Translations under genes and position numbers: made by a program | The notes under the pieces: generated by a model | Databases searched by the model: none | What the model was told of the DNA's origin: nothing | The model's input: the letters and a program-made list of their open reading frames with translations, nothing else | Origin: Methylobacterium segetis | GTDB taxonomy: Bacteria; Pseudomonadota; Alphaproteobacteria; Rhizobiales; Beijerinckiaceae | Direction of reading: 5' to 3' | NCBI RefSeq assembly: GCF_004348265.1 | Contig: NZ_SMNT01000006.1 | Location: forward strand, 1 to 64,000 | DNA length: 64,000 bases | In this document: one piece after another, positions 50,640 through 58,303 of the stretch | Numbering within the stretch: the stretch's first letter is position 1 | Layout of the letters: each line of letters opens with the position of its first letter

Positions 50640-51279
50640 GCGAGCCTCCTGTGCCGGTGATGTCGGATAGGGCGAGATCCCGCTGGAAGCGCCGCGGATC
50701 GTCGTCGAAGCGGGCATTCCACACGGGATTGGCGTCGAGGTGCTGTTCGAGGGCGTCCGGCTCGAAACGGACGCCTGCCGCCTCAGCGTAGGCCTGCCAG
50801 TTCGGCTCGGTGAGCCAGCCAGAGGGTGCGCGGAGATCGTGCTCGTCGCCCTGAAAGTCGGGATGGCGCATCGCCTGCAGCGTCAGCCCGGCCGCCTCAA
50901 TGAAAGGCGAATGCGCGAGGCGAGCCGCAGCGTAGGCCACCTCAAGCGAGCCGCCGGCCTCCAGCACGGCCGCGGCGACGATGTCCGCGTGCGGACGCAG
51001 CAGGTAGAGCACCGTGCGCCAAACCGCGATGTCGAAGGGGTTGCCGTCGCTGCTCGCCTCGGCCGGCTGGTGACGAGCTGCGGTCTGGGCCGGAACGTTG
51101 CCCTTCGCCATCCCGCCTCGGTAAACCGCCGGGCGCTCGCTCAGCAGTCGCTCGGACGCTTCGATGTCCACGCGTGCATCTGCCGTCATCACGAGGTGAC
51201 CGCGCGCCTCCCACTTCTGGATCGTCGAGCGGTTCACGCGGTGGCGACGGGCGAAGGCTGCTTTGGTTTCCGTTGCCAT
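50632..51279 (-). CDS. Phage-type helix-turn-helix protein
   Basis: 215 residues. The N-terminus (FARRHRVNRSTIQKWEARGHLVM) is a helix-turn-helix like that of Nu1-type small terminase subunits. The C-terminal two thirds are helical, with no further match. It is the first gene of the long leftward block and overlaps the hub gene by 8 nt. GTTGCC repeats cover its start. Confidence 0.65.
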   Translation of the reverse strand: MATETKAAFARRHRVNRSTIQKWEARGHLVMTADARVDIEASERLLSERPAVYRGGMAKGNVPAQTAARHQPAEASSDGNPFDIAVWRTVLYLLRPHADIVAAAVLEAGGSLEVAYAAARLAHSPFIEAAGLTLQAMRHPDFQGDEHDLRAPSGWLTEPNWQAYAEAAGVRFEPDALEQHLDANPVWNARFDDDPRRFQRDLALSDITGTGGSRG

Positions 51280-51310
51280 GGGTTGCCTGTTGCCGTGTTG
51301 CCTGTTGCCG
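51272..51310. repeat. Five GTTGCC repeats across the start of the HTH gene
   Basis: GTTGCC starts at 51272, 51282, 51289, 51297 and 51304; the unit GTTGCCTGTTGCCG (51282-51295) recurs at 51297-51310. They lie at the promoter and start of a DNA-binding protein gene, so they may be its operator or a satellite replication/packaging signal. Confidence 0.6.
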
Positions 51311-51479
51311 GGTTTTGATGCGTCAGGGCTACTGACCTATCGACCTCGCGCTGACCCTCGGGCCTCTCCCCCCTTGGGAAGGACCCTGGGAATCGCATGC
51401 TGACCCGCTTCACGCTCTGGAAAGCGGTCTGAGATAGGTTGTGGGCGACCGATCTCGCGCGCACTACCCTCGGCTTCCA

Positions 51480-51803
51480 ATGACCCAACCTAATGGCGCC
51501 GCACCCGCGGCCCCCGACAAGCGGCTCGGTGGCGAGCGTCACGAGACGCTGCGCTTGGCCACCATCGTGCTGGAGGATGGCGAGCAGATCCCATGCGTGA
51601 TCCGGGATATGTCGGTGAGCGGGGCCAAGCTCAGCGTGGCGCGTCGCTTTCGCCTGCCCGAATACTTCGACCTTATGGTCGCCGGTCGCGACCTGACGTG
51701 TCGGGTTCGACGCGCGTGGCGGCGAGGCGATTTCGCTGGCGTCTCGCTCCTGGCTGCCGATGGCGTCCTGAAAGAGGCGGCGGAACAGGGTCGAACACCC
51801 TGA
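51480..51803 (+). CDS. PilZ-domain protein
   Basis: The 107-residue protein has the PilZ signature for cyclic di-GMP: an Arg pair near RLGGERHETLR and DMSVSGAKL (D/N-x-S-x-x-G). It is a single-domain protein. A GTG at 51441 is an alternative start. It runs opposite to the phage-like block, followed by a 37-residue membrane peptide gene. A PilZ protein on a mobile element could shift surface or motility behaviour of the host. Confidence 0.82.
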   Translation: MTQPNGAAPAAPDKRLGGERHETLRLATIVLEDGEQIPCVIRDMSVSGAKLSVARRFRLPEYFDLMVAGRDLTCRVRRAWRRGDFAGVSLLAADGVLKEAAEQGRTP

Positions 51804-51825
51804 CCAGCACCTAGGAGAGCGCCCC

Positions 51826-51939
51826 TTGCTCAAGTTCCTCAGCCGATGGTTCGCGCTCTCGGTCGTCTTCGGCCTGCTGCTCGGCCGGTTCATGAAGGCG
51901 GGCAAAGGACCACCGATGCGGGATGATGAGCGGCGGTAA
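51826..51939 (+). CDS. 37-residue membrane peptide after PilZ gene
   Basis: TTG start at 51826 with AGGAGAG upstream. Sequence begins MLKFLSRWFALSVVFGLLLG, one hydrophobic helix, then a basic tail ending RDDERR. It lies 22 nt after the PilZ stop and ends 10 bp before the convergent minus-strand unit. Confidence 0.6.
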   Translation: MLKFLSRWFALSVVFGLLLGRFMKAGKGPPMRDDERR

Positions 51940-51949
51940 GTCTGCACGC

Positions 51950-52147
51950 TCACCCCCACAAATTGGCTCGGCCGGCACGCTGACCGGCTTGCCGAGCAGC
52001 CGCCTCGCGGGCGGCAACATCAGTCGCGGCCTCGTGCAGAGTGCCCGGCGCAATTTCGCGCTCGGTGCCGTTACCGACGCCTCCGGCATCACCGGGATCG
52101 ACCGGCGGCTTTGAGATGGCATGCGGGCTGTTCAGCTCGACGTTCAT
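51950..52147 (-). CDS. Unknown 65-residue island protein
   Basis: The ATG at 52147 overlaps the stop of the preceding gene (ATGA). The product is Ala/Gly-rich and polar, ending RANLWG. A frame on the other strand (51923-52114) is also open but lacks coupling and is the weaker candidate. Confidence 0.5.
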   Translation of the reverse strand: MNVELNSPHAISKPPVDPGDAGGVGNGTEREIAPGTLHEAATDVAAREAAARQAGQRAGRANLWG

Positions 52148-52446
52148 GCCTTGCGGACCCAAACCGTGCCGTCGTGGGCGCGGCGTTCAGTGCCGACCGG
52201 CTCCTGCGGGCGGGTATCGCGGGGTCGCTCGACTGCGTGGGCATGGCGCAGGGCAGTCTCGGCCATGCGCTGACCCTCCTCGCGCTCTGCTTTAGCTTTG
52301 CGCTCGGCATCCCAGCCGGCGACCTCAGCCTCGACCTCTTCGCGGATCGCAGCCTTCCGGGCTTCCGGAGTCTCTGCGTAGGGCGTCCTGCCCAGCGTGC
52401 GCTGCGCCCATTCGAGGCCCGCTCGCATCTCGGATCTGTCGTGCAT
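52144..52446 (-). CDS. Unknown helical island protein, 100 residues
   Basis: GAGG lies 8 nt upstream of the ATG at 52446. Charged helix (EARKAAIREEVEAEVAGWDAERKAKAEREE, in part), likely coiled coil. Middle gene of a three-gene leftward unit starting at 53155. Confidence 0.58.
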   Translation of the reverse strand: MHDRSEMRAGLEWAQRTLGRTPYAETPEARKAAIREEVEAEVAGWDAERKAKAEREEGQRMAETALRHAHAVERPRDTRPQEPVGTERRAHDGTVWVRKA

Positions 52447-52456
52447 CGTGGAATCC

Positions 52457-53155
52457 TCAGTAATGGTGCTTGCCGGGCTCCCGGCTCGGGATGCAGAGGC
52501 CGTGCATGAAGGATCGGTGAGGCACAGCCGGCGAGGGCAGGCTCACGATGGTCTGGCGACCAGTGCTGCGCCACTTGCGGACGATGTTGGGGTCGTTCGG
52601 GTTGTAGCCGTTGACCTCTTTGCCGGTGCGCGTGTCGATGGCGACTTGGATCCGCTCGTCCGCGTACTCGACACCTGTCGCTGGCTTGCCGTTGTCTGGC
52701 TCCGGCGGAGCAAGAGGCTCGCGGCCGTCGGGCAACTCGCGGTTGGCTTCGCTCACCGCGAAGTTCCCGGCCGTGATCCGCAGCGCGATCTTGGCGAGGG
52801 CCCTTGCGGCTTCCTCGTACTCCTCGACGGCCTTTACGGCATCGTCGCGCTTCTTCCGAGCAGCCTCATAGATGCCGGTACGCCGTGCCTGCTCTTCCTC
52901 GTACTCGGCCGTGTCCAAGAGCGGCAGCAGGCGCTCGCGCCTCAGCGCGGCACGCTCGGCTCGGTTCTTGGCCGCGTTCATTGCCTCGTCGTGGCAGCGC
53001 AGATCCTCATCGGTGCCGTCGAGCAGGACCGCCTCGCGCTCGTCGACGAGGCGCAGGTGCTCGGCCAGCGCGGCGACGCGCTCGGCCTCTAGGCGGTCGA
53101 GTTCCGCCTGAACGTCGGCGGAGGACATCTGCTTCGGCTTCAGCTTTGCGCCCAT
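52457..53155 (-). CDS. Coiled-coil island protein, 232 residues
   Basis: The ATG at 53155 opens MGAKLKPKQMSSADVQAELDR; the earlier part of the open frame has poor protein character. Residues 10-140 are a long charged coiled coil. The C-terminal part (about 165-232) is more ordered. No known family. GTGCA repeats lie about 145-180 bp upstream, in the presumed promoter. Confidence 0.6.
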   Translation of the reverse strand: MGAKLKPKQMSSADVQAELDRLEAERVAALAEHLRLVDEREAVLLDGTDEDLRCHDEAMNAAKNRAERAALRRERLLPLLDTAEYEEEQARRTGIYEAARKKRDDAVKAVEEYEEAARALAKIALRITAGNFAVSEANRELPDGREPLAPPEPDNGKPATGVEYADERIQVAIDTRTGKEVNGYNPNDPNIVRKWRSTGRQTIVSLPSPAVPHRSFMHGLCIPSREPGKHHY

Positions 53156-53297
53156 GAACCACCCTGAATTGATCGCGGCCTCGTGCACCTTGACCAGCTC
53201 GAAACCGACTGGGGCCTGGAGGTGCACTTCCCGTTGTTCGACCGGCCGCGGGAGCCGTCGCATGGCGCCCCGAGTGAGGTGATTGCGCCAGCCGAAA

Positions 53298-53337
53298 CGT
53301 GCACGAGCAAGCGTGCATTTCGTGCATCTCGTGCACG
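53298..53337. promoter_or_regulatory. GTGCA repeat cluster with 10-bp inverted repeat
   Basis: CGTGCACGAG (53298-53307) and CTCGTGCACG (53328-53337) are perfect inverted repeats. Between them stand two further CGTGCA copies (53312, 53321); three copies have a 9-bp period. It lies in the promoter region of the leftward coiled-coil unit. Operator or iteron function is inferred. Confidence 0.5.
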
Positions 53338-53348
53338 GAGAAGGATTT

Positions 53349-53693
53349 TTAGACGCCGATCCGCTCTGACAGCCGTCTGCGCGAGACGCGCCACCGGGCG
53401 CCGTAGAGACGTCCGATGCCATCCACCCTGCACCACCGACGAACGGTATCCGGCGAGCATCCCGCGCGTTCGGCAGCCGCCCCGACAGTCAGCAACCGCT
53501 CATCGTCCGCGCAGTCCGGCCAGATCAGGTCGGCGTGGGACGGTGGCGGGGTGAGCACCAAGCCGCCGGCGAGGTAGCGCTGCAGCCGGTCGTTCACGTC
53601 GCGCAACTCGTCGAGCAGACCGGCCAGCACTGGGTCGGCGATGTCGGAAGACGGCCGGGCATCCTCCAGGGCTTGGTGCTCAGACGGCGCCAT
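53349..53693 (-). CDS. Helix-turn-helix DNA-binding protein (excisionase-like)
   Basis: 114 residues. The C-terminal half, LLTVGAAAERAGCSPDTVRRW then GARWRVSRRRLSERIG, is a MerR/excisionase-type HTH with wing. An N-terminal Asp-rich helix may dimerise. It diverges from the 53797 gene, so it may control both directions, including the GTGCA cluster just downstream of its stop. Confidence 0.68.
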   Translation of the reverse strand: MAPSEHQALEDARPSSDIADPVLAGLLDELRDVNDRLQRYLAGGLVLTPPPSHADLIWPDCADDERLLTVGAAAERAGCSPDTVRRWCRVDGIGRLYGARWRVSRRRLSERIGV

Positions 53694-53796
53694 GGGCGCG
53701 CTCCGTGGTGGAATAACTTTCCGACTGCACCTGATCAGAAGGTGATACGGTCAGTCTCAGCCCGCCTCTGCTGCCGAGCTGACGGAGGGCATCAAG

Positions 53797-54072
53797 ATGC
53801 GCCTGAAATTCGATCTTCACGACAAATGGATCGTGGACCCGCACGAGCTTGCTGCGAAGCTCGGCTCGAATGCGAAAGAGTTGCGTCGGCTGGACGAGCT
53901 TGGTCTCGTCATCGTCCGTATCGAACCCGGGTCTGGGATCGACGAGGGTAGAGCGCGGGTGACCGTGCGAACCGAGCAGGCCGGCTGGGAAGGCATATTC
54001 GACAAGACGGGCGCATTGATCGATGAGACTCCCTTGCCGCCCGCAAAGCCGCTGAACGAGTTCGCCCACTAG
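53797..54072 (+). CDS. Unknown 91-residue protein (possibly DUF6522-like)
   Basis: GGAGGG lies 8 nt before the ATG. The protein has FDLHDKWIVDPHELAAKLG, LRRLDELGLVIVRIEPG and RARVTVRTEQAGWEGIFD, a pattern I recall from small Rhizobiales proteins grouped as DUF6522; the match is tentative. It is a short rightward gene alone among leftward units, next to the large inverted repeat. Confidence 0.65.
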   Translation: MRLKFDLHDKWIVDPHELAAKLGSNAKELRRLDELGLVIVRIEPGSGIDEGRARVTVRTEQAGWEGIFDKTGALIDETPLPPAKPLNEFAH

Positions 54073-54142
54073 GCCAGAGCCAAGCGTGCCGCTGAGGGGC
54101 TGGCGCTCAGCTGACGCATAGGCGCACCTCCGGCCGAACATC

Positions 54143-54297
54143 ATGGGGGTTTGGGGGGTATTGGGGGTTCGTTTCAGCCGCACCCTATGAACTGTCGCGT
54201 GCGCTCGCCTGCGCGTCACACACACTCGTTGTACGAGTTCACTGACAGTTTGCCGCGTTGGCTGAAAACAAACCCCCGAAACCCGCGAAACCCCCAT
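54143..54297. repeat. Nested inverted repeat, candidate replication origin of the island
   Basis: Outer arms 54143-54179 and 54260-54297 match at about 32 of 38 positions as an inverted repeat, each with three G- or C-tracts (GGGGG, GGGGGG, GGGGG on the plus strand in the left arm). Inside are AACTGTC/GACAGTT (54190-54196, 54244-54250) and ACTCGT-TGT-ACGAGT (54224-54238). It lies 24 bp after the end of the PrimPol-helicase gene, where satellites such as P4 keep origin sequences near the replicase gene. Nothing codes here. Confidence 0.6.
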
Positions 54298-54320
54298 CCG
54301 GAGCGTGCGGAGAGGTGCCA

Positions 54321-56924
54321 TCAGAACTGCGCCCCAGCGCGACTTGCCGCCGTGGAGCACAGCGTGAAGCGGTTGCCGTGGCTTCCATCCTCGCGCATCT
54401 CGATCTTGTGGCCGTCGACGACGCGCCCCTTGATCCGGGCCAGCCACTTGCCCAGCCGTCGGCTGTTCACCGCTCCACCGTCGCCGGCCTGGCGCAGCAG
54501 CAGGTCGCGGAACTCCGGCGCTACGAAGTCCTGTACGCTGTAGTCAAAGCTGGTGCCCGGCCGCTTCTCGACAGCGGTCTTGATGATGGCGTTCGTCGTG
54601 TAGCCGGAGGAAAGGCTCAGATGCTCGCGCCAGTGGCCGAACAGCTCTCGGATCGCGGAGAGTTCTGGATCCTCCTCTCGGGCCTGCTCCATGCTCGAGA
54701 CCGGATCGGCGTGGCCGAGCCAGATCAGCGGAGCGCGAACCATATCGGACCATTCCTCGTAGCTGCCGATAGGGCCGCAGACCTTCGGCATGCCGGCGAC
54801 GCGGTAGGCATGGATCATTGTCAGGATGGCAGCGACGTAGGCGCCGCGATCGGCCAGGACGCGGGCGATCGGATCGAAGTCGAAGCCGCGGAGCTCGGGC
54901 CGCTCGATCTCAGCGTCGAGCGAGCAGACCAGGGCGCGCCGGGTCATGTCGCCGACCAGCGTCAGGTTGTTGCCCGTCGCAAAGACCGTTGACCGCACCT
55001 CGAGCTCCGGCGCCTCGCTCTTGCCCAGGATTCGCACCTGCACGAGCGGGCGCTCCGTCAGTTGGCAGAGCATTTCGCCGCCGAGTTCGCCGTTCACGTT
55101 GTCGATCGACACGACCGGCACAGCAGCACGCAGCAGGGCGCCGAGCCGCTTCTCGGTCTCCTCCTCGGTCTTGCCGGCCGCAATGACGGGGCAGCGACGG
55201 CCGGTTGCGACCGCGGAAGTCAGGTCGACGAGGTAGCTCTTGCCTGTGCCTGGGCTGTGCGCCCGGATCGCGTGCATCGGCGCTACCGGCAGCGTGCCCC
55301 GCACCAGCGCGGTCATCACGCCAGACAGCGCTACGGCCCGGTCGACCGGCCCAACGAACGGGAAGCCGCTGAGCAGGTCCTCGACCAGCGCCAGGGCGGC
55401 GCCGGCCTCTCGCATGCCCGGCCGCTCGGGCAGTGTCGGCAGGGTGAAGTTCGGATCGAGGGCGAGGTAGAGCCGCGTTGCGGGATCGTAGCCAGCACGC
55501 GCGAGCAGTGTGCCATCGGATCGGAGCGTCGGCGTCGTTATGATCCCGGCGACCGGCGGCAGGCGCCACTGACCCTCGCGGGCGAGCAGGGTGGCGGTCA
55601 TCTCGACCGGCGGATTGATATCGAGCCAGTCCCGCGCCCGCGCGTCGAAGCGCTGGAAGTTCATGATGCGGGAGGCTGCATCGGCGAGGCTGACCGTCGT
55701 GAGCGGAGACATCCGGGCGACGGTCGTGGTGCGCCCTTTCGCGGCCGGCACGTCCTCCAGCACCGGCCGGACGAGTGCGCCGGCCCGGTTGAAAATCTCG
55801 ACGGGCGAGTCGAGCAGCAGCGCCTCCATCCGGTCGACGGCCGCCGGCACCTGCCCGGCGATGAAGCGCACGATGGGGCGGGCATCCTCCTGCGGATCCG
55901 CGCTCGGATCAGGCCGAGCCTGGCGCTCCGCGCGACTCTGCTTGGCCGCACCGGATCGCCCCTGACGGCGCCAGCCGTTCTCGGCGGCGTGCCAGAACAG
56001 GGTCGCGATCGTGACCGTGCGACCCTGCGCGAAGGTCGCCCACTTCCTGGAAGTCAGGTCGGGATCGTTGCGGGGCGAGGTGGCCGACCAGCTCTCCCAG
56101 AGGTCGCGCCCAGCCTCGCCGAGCCCGTGATGCAGGGCAAAGCCGATCCGGATCCACTCGTCGTAATCAAAATCGTTCGGGATGCTGGCGAGCGCGTCAG
56201 CGATGGTCTCGCGGTCGGGCTTCTCGTGCGCGCCGAAGCCGCCGGCCTTCCGGCCCTTGGTCTCCCGGGCACGGGCCTCCTGCTTGCGCTCGCGTTGCGT
56301 CGCGCCGCCGGCCTTGCGCAGGATCTCCTCGGCTTCGGCCACGAACTGCCGGAGCGCGCCTTCCGTGGTCTCGGGCAGGTCCGCGAAATCGAGGGTGAGC
56401 GGCGAGGCGTCTGGCCAGCGATAGGGTGCGCGGGTGTCCGGATGGATCCCGAACCCAACGAACTGCTGGCCGCGCGCCAGCACCTCGACCTTGGTAGGCT
56501 TCTCGGCCGAATCGTCGCTGAAGGTGAGCGCGGCGGTCTGGATCTTGTCGACCGGGATCTCGAGGCGGTAGCCGAGCAGTACCTTCGGCTCGCGCCCGAT
56601 CCGCACGAACGGCGTCGGGCCGAGCAGATCGTGGGCGCGCTCTGTGACGGCGGCGGCGAGATCTGGTTGCAGCACGTCGATATCGACACCGACGAGCGCT
56701 CCGCAGAGCAGGCCCGTGTTGGTGCAGCCGGGCTCCGCGATCGCCCAGCGCTCGATCTCCTCGGGCGAGGCGCCCAGGCAGCGGCTCTCCCACCGCAGCA
56801 TAGTCGGCCGCTTACCGGCCGAGGCAACGTTCATGGTGGGCCCGGACACCGGCAAGGGGTGGTAGCCGCGCTGCCGGAGGGCGAGGCGCAGTTCGGTCGG
56901 GGTGAGAGGCTGGTGAGCTGTCAT
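54321..56924 (-). CDS. Primase-polymerase/helicase replication protein of the island
   Basis: The ATG at 56924 overlaps the preceding stop (ATGA) and gives 867 residues. N-terminal PrimPol (AEP) domain: catalytic Asp 81 and Asp 83 in GVDIDV, then FVRIGREPKVLLGYR and the His in FGIHPDT (161). A PriCT-2-like segment (about 240-320, DYDEWIRIGFALHHG) follows. The C-terminal helicase-type ATPase has Walker A SPGTGKS (557-563), a Walker B-like VVSIDN (about 605) and FATGNN as sensor. It should prime and unwind the excised element. Confidence 0.88.
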   Translation of the reverse strand: MTAHQPLTPTELRLALRQRGYHPLPVSGPTMNVASAGKRPTMLRWESRCLGASPEEIERWAIAEPGCTNTGLLCGALVGVDIDVLQPDLAAAVTERAHDLLGPTPFVRIGREPKVLLGYRLEIPVDKIQTAALTFSDDSAEKPTKVEVLARGQQFVGFGIHPDTRAPYRWPDASPLTLDFADLPETTEGALRQFVAEAEEILRKAGGATQRERKQEARARETKGRKAGGFGAHEKPDRETIADALASIPNDFDYDEWIRIGFALHHGLGEAGRDLWESWSATSPRNDPDLTSRKWATFAQGRTVTIATLFWHAAENGWRRQGRSGAAKQSRAERQARPDPSADPQEDARPIVRFIAGQVPAAVDRMEALLLDSPVEIFNRAGALVRPVLEDVPAAKGRTTTVARMSPLTTVSLADAASRIMNFQRFDARARDWLDINPPVEMTATLLAREGQWRLPPVAGIITTPTLRSDGTLLARAGYDPATRLYLALDPNFTLPTLPERPGMREAGAALALVEDLLSGFPFVGPVDRAVALSGVMTALVRGTLPVAPMHAIRAHSPGTGKSYLVDLTSAVATGRRCPVIAAGKTEEETEKRLGALLRAAVPVVSIDNVNGELGGEMLCQLTERPLVQVRILGKSEAPELEVRSTVFATGNNLTLVGDMTRRALVCSLDAEIERPELRGFDFDPIARVLADRGAYVAAILTMIHAYRVAGMPKVCGPIGSYEEWSDMVRAPLIWLGHADPVSSMEQAREEDPELSAIRELFGHWREHLSLSSGYTTNAIIKTAVEKRPGTSFDYSVQDFVAPEFRDLLLRQAGDGGAVNSRRLGKWLARIKGRVVDGHKIEMREDGSHGNRFTLCSTAASRAGAQF

Positions 56925-57343
56925 GCGCCTCCTCCCTCGTGCAGCGGACCGCCGGGCAGGCGCATGGCGTCGAGCATCATAGTTTCGCGCAGAAGGATGC
57001 GCGGGTGCCGCTCGGCGTAGCGGGCCCAGAGCCAAGCACCGCCCTCGTCCGGCACATCACTGCCGTCCTCGTCGGCCGGGCCGGGGACGTGGATCTTCAG
57101 CCGCACGCCCGGCGCGAGCTGCTTTACGACCGTGAAGGCAGCGTCGTCGGTCGGCAGCGGGGCCATGGGGGCGCCGTGCACGGTCTCCAGCTGCGCGATT
57201 TCGGTGCGCGCCATCCGGCGGACCCGGTAAGTGCGATGCGGGAACCGCTCGAAGAACCGGCGGTCGGCATCGATCACCGGCTCGTTGGCGTCGGTGAGGC
57301 GCTTGAGGCGGCGCTGGGCTGTGCGGGAGAGACCGAGGCTCAT
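56921..57343 (-). CDS. Unknown 140-residue island protein
   Basis: The ATG at 57343 overlaps the previous stop (ATGA); an ATG 4 codons earlier is possible. A basic head (LSRTAQRRLKRL) and a folded middle (RFFERFPHRTYRVRRMARTE) are visible; PGVRLKIHVPGP follows. No known domain. It is coupled on both sides within the replication unit. Confidence 0.65.
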   Translation of the reverse strand: MSLGLSRTAQRRLKRLTDANEPVIDADRRFFERFPHRTYRVRRMARTEIAQLETVHGAPMAPLPTDDAAFTVVKQLAPGVRLKIHVPGPADEDGSDVPDEGGAWLWARYAERHPRILLRETMMLDAMRLPGGPLHEGGGA

Positions 57344-57540
57344 GCGCGCCCCCATCGATCGGGGGAGGCGTAGGCCAGTTCCGCGATGACGGTTGCGAGC
57401 TCGGCAGAGATACCGAACCGGCGGGCGATGTAGAGATCTTGTCGAAGCGCAGGGGCTGCGGTATTCCCGATAGTGACAGCCGCCAAGCAGTCAGTTTCGG
57501 AAGCCCGCCGCAGCCCGCGCTGTGCGCGGGTTTTCTTCAT
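57340..57540 (-). CDS. Small protein between alpA and the replication genes
   Basis: Up to 66 residues from the ATG at 57540. The first 20 codons overlap a plus-strand terminator hairpin, so a TTG at 57486 may be the real start. The C-terminal part (DLYIARRFGISAELATVIAELAY) is helical. It is coupled to the next gene by ATGA. Confidence 0.5.
   Translation of the reverse strand: MKKTRAQRGLRRASETDCLAAVTIGNTAAPALRQDLYIARRFGISAELATVIAELAYASPDRWGRA
57514..57537 (+). terminator. Intrinsic terminator on the plus strand
   Basis: CCCGCGC-TGT-GCGCGGG then TTTTCTT. It faces against the leftward replication genes, so it would stop antisense transcription into alpA. Confidence 0.65.
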
Positions 57541-57543
57541 GGC

Positions 57544-57744
57544 TTAAGCGGCCTCTCGGTTGTACTCGGAGGTCGAGCGTCGACGCCGACTCTCCTTCCA
57601 GAGGTCGAGGTCTGCGGTCTCGTAAAGGACGCGGCGCCCGATCTTGTAGAAGGTCGGGCCATCTCCGCGGGTGCGGGAATGATTGAGGAAGGACGGACTT
57701 ACCCGGAGATACTGGGCTGCCTCTTCCACGCTCTTTGCTGACAT
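57544..57744 (-). CDS. AlpA-family regulator/excisionase
   Basis: The 66-residue protein matches the small HTH family: SVEEAAQYLRVSPSFLNHSRTRGDGPTF in part, KIGRRVLYETADLDLWKESR. AlpA of CP4-57 activates the integrase gene and excision; it is a usual part of satellites of this kind. It lies three genes from the integrase, ahead of the replication genes. Confidence 0.88.
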   Translation of the reverse strand: MSAKSVEEAAQYLRVSPSFLNHSRTRGDGPTFYKIGRRVLYETADLDLWKESRRRRSTSEYNREAA

Positions 57745-57792
57745 TTGCTCGGGCTCCGCTAGAGGTGCCCCAGCATTGCTGCTCGTGCTCGC

Positions 57793-58284
57793 TCAGTCCC
57801 TCGGGGAAAAATCGGGCAGCGCAGATTTCTTGTCGAGTATGGGCAGCAGGACTCGGTCGACGAAGGCTTCCTCTCCAAGGTGCTTTCCGAGCACCTGAAG
57901 ATGAAGCCGGTTGCGCTCATGATCTTTGGACAGAAGGGCCTGCATCCACGCGCGGGCTAGGAGCGTGAGCCAGAGCGTCTCGATCTCAGTTCGGGCGACG
58001 TTCGTCTTTCTTCGAAGCGTGCTCGCCTTACCAAATATCGTGGTGGCAGATCTCTCAACCCTGGACACGCTCACCTTCGTCCAGCCGGTCAGCTCTCCGG
58101 ATGCAATTTCTTCGATCCGATCAACGTGTCCATAAACCCGAGCTGCAGCTAAATCGAAGGCCTTGTTTTCACTGCAGCCAGCAGCTTGAAGAGCAAGCGC
58201 ATAAGCGATCCAGTATCGATCAGGATCGTCGAATAAGGTCTTTCTCGGCCTCCCTCGAGGGCGCCCAGTCTTCGGCGTCACCAT
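57793..58284 (-). CDS. Unknown protein with AT-hook-like head
   Basis: 163 residues. Residues 7-15 (GRPRGRPRK) form an AT-hook-like motif for minor-groove binding; the rest is helical. It starts 19 nt after the integrase stop and is probably co-transcribed, which suggests a DNA-bending or regulatory partner in recombination. Confidence 0.65.
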   Translation of the reverse strand: MVTPKTGRPRGRPRKTLFDDPDRYWIAYALALQAAGCSENKAFDLAAARVYGHVDRIEEIASGELTGWTKVSVSRVERSATTIFGKASTLRRKTNVARTEIETLWLTLLARAWMQALLSKDHERNRLHLQVLGKHLGEEAFVDRVLLPILDKKSALPDFSPRD

Positions 58285-58303
58285 GCTGCCGCTTCCCGAC
58301 CAG

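Noticed and set aside
51272..51310. CRISPR-like array
   Set aside because: Units are 6-14 bp with 1-4 bp between them; no spacers and no cas genes.
51923..52114. 63-codon plus-strand gene after the 37-residue peptide
   Set aside because: It overlaps the coupled minus-strand gene 51950-52147 and the peptide's end; no ribosome site of its own.
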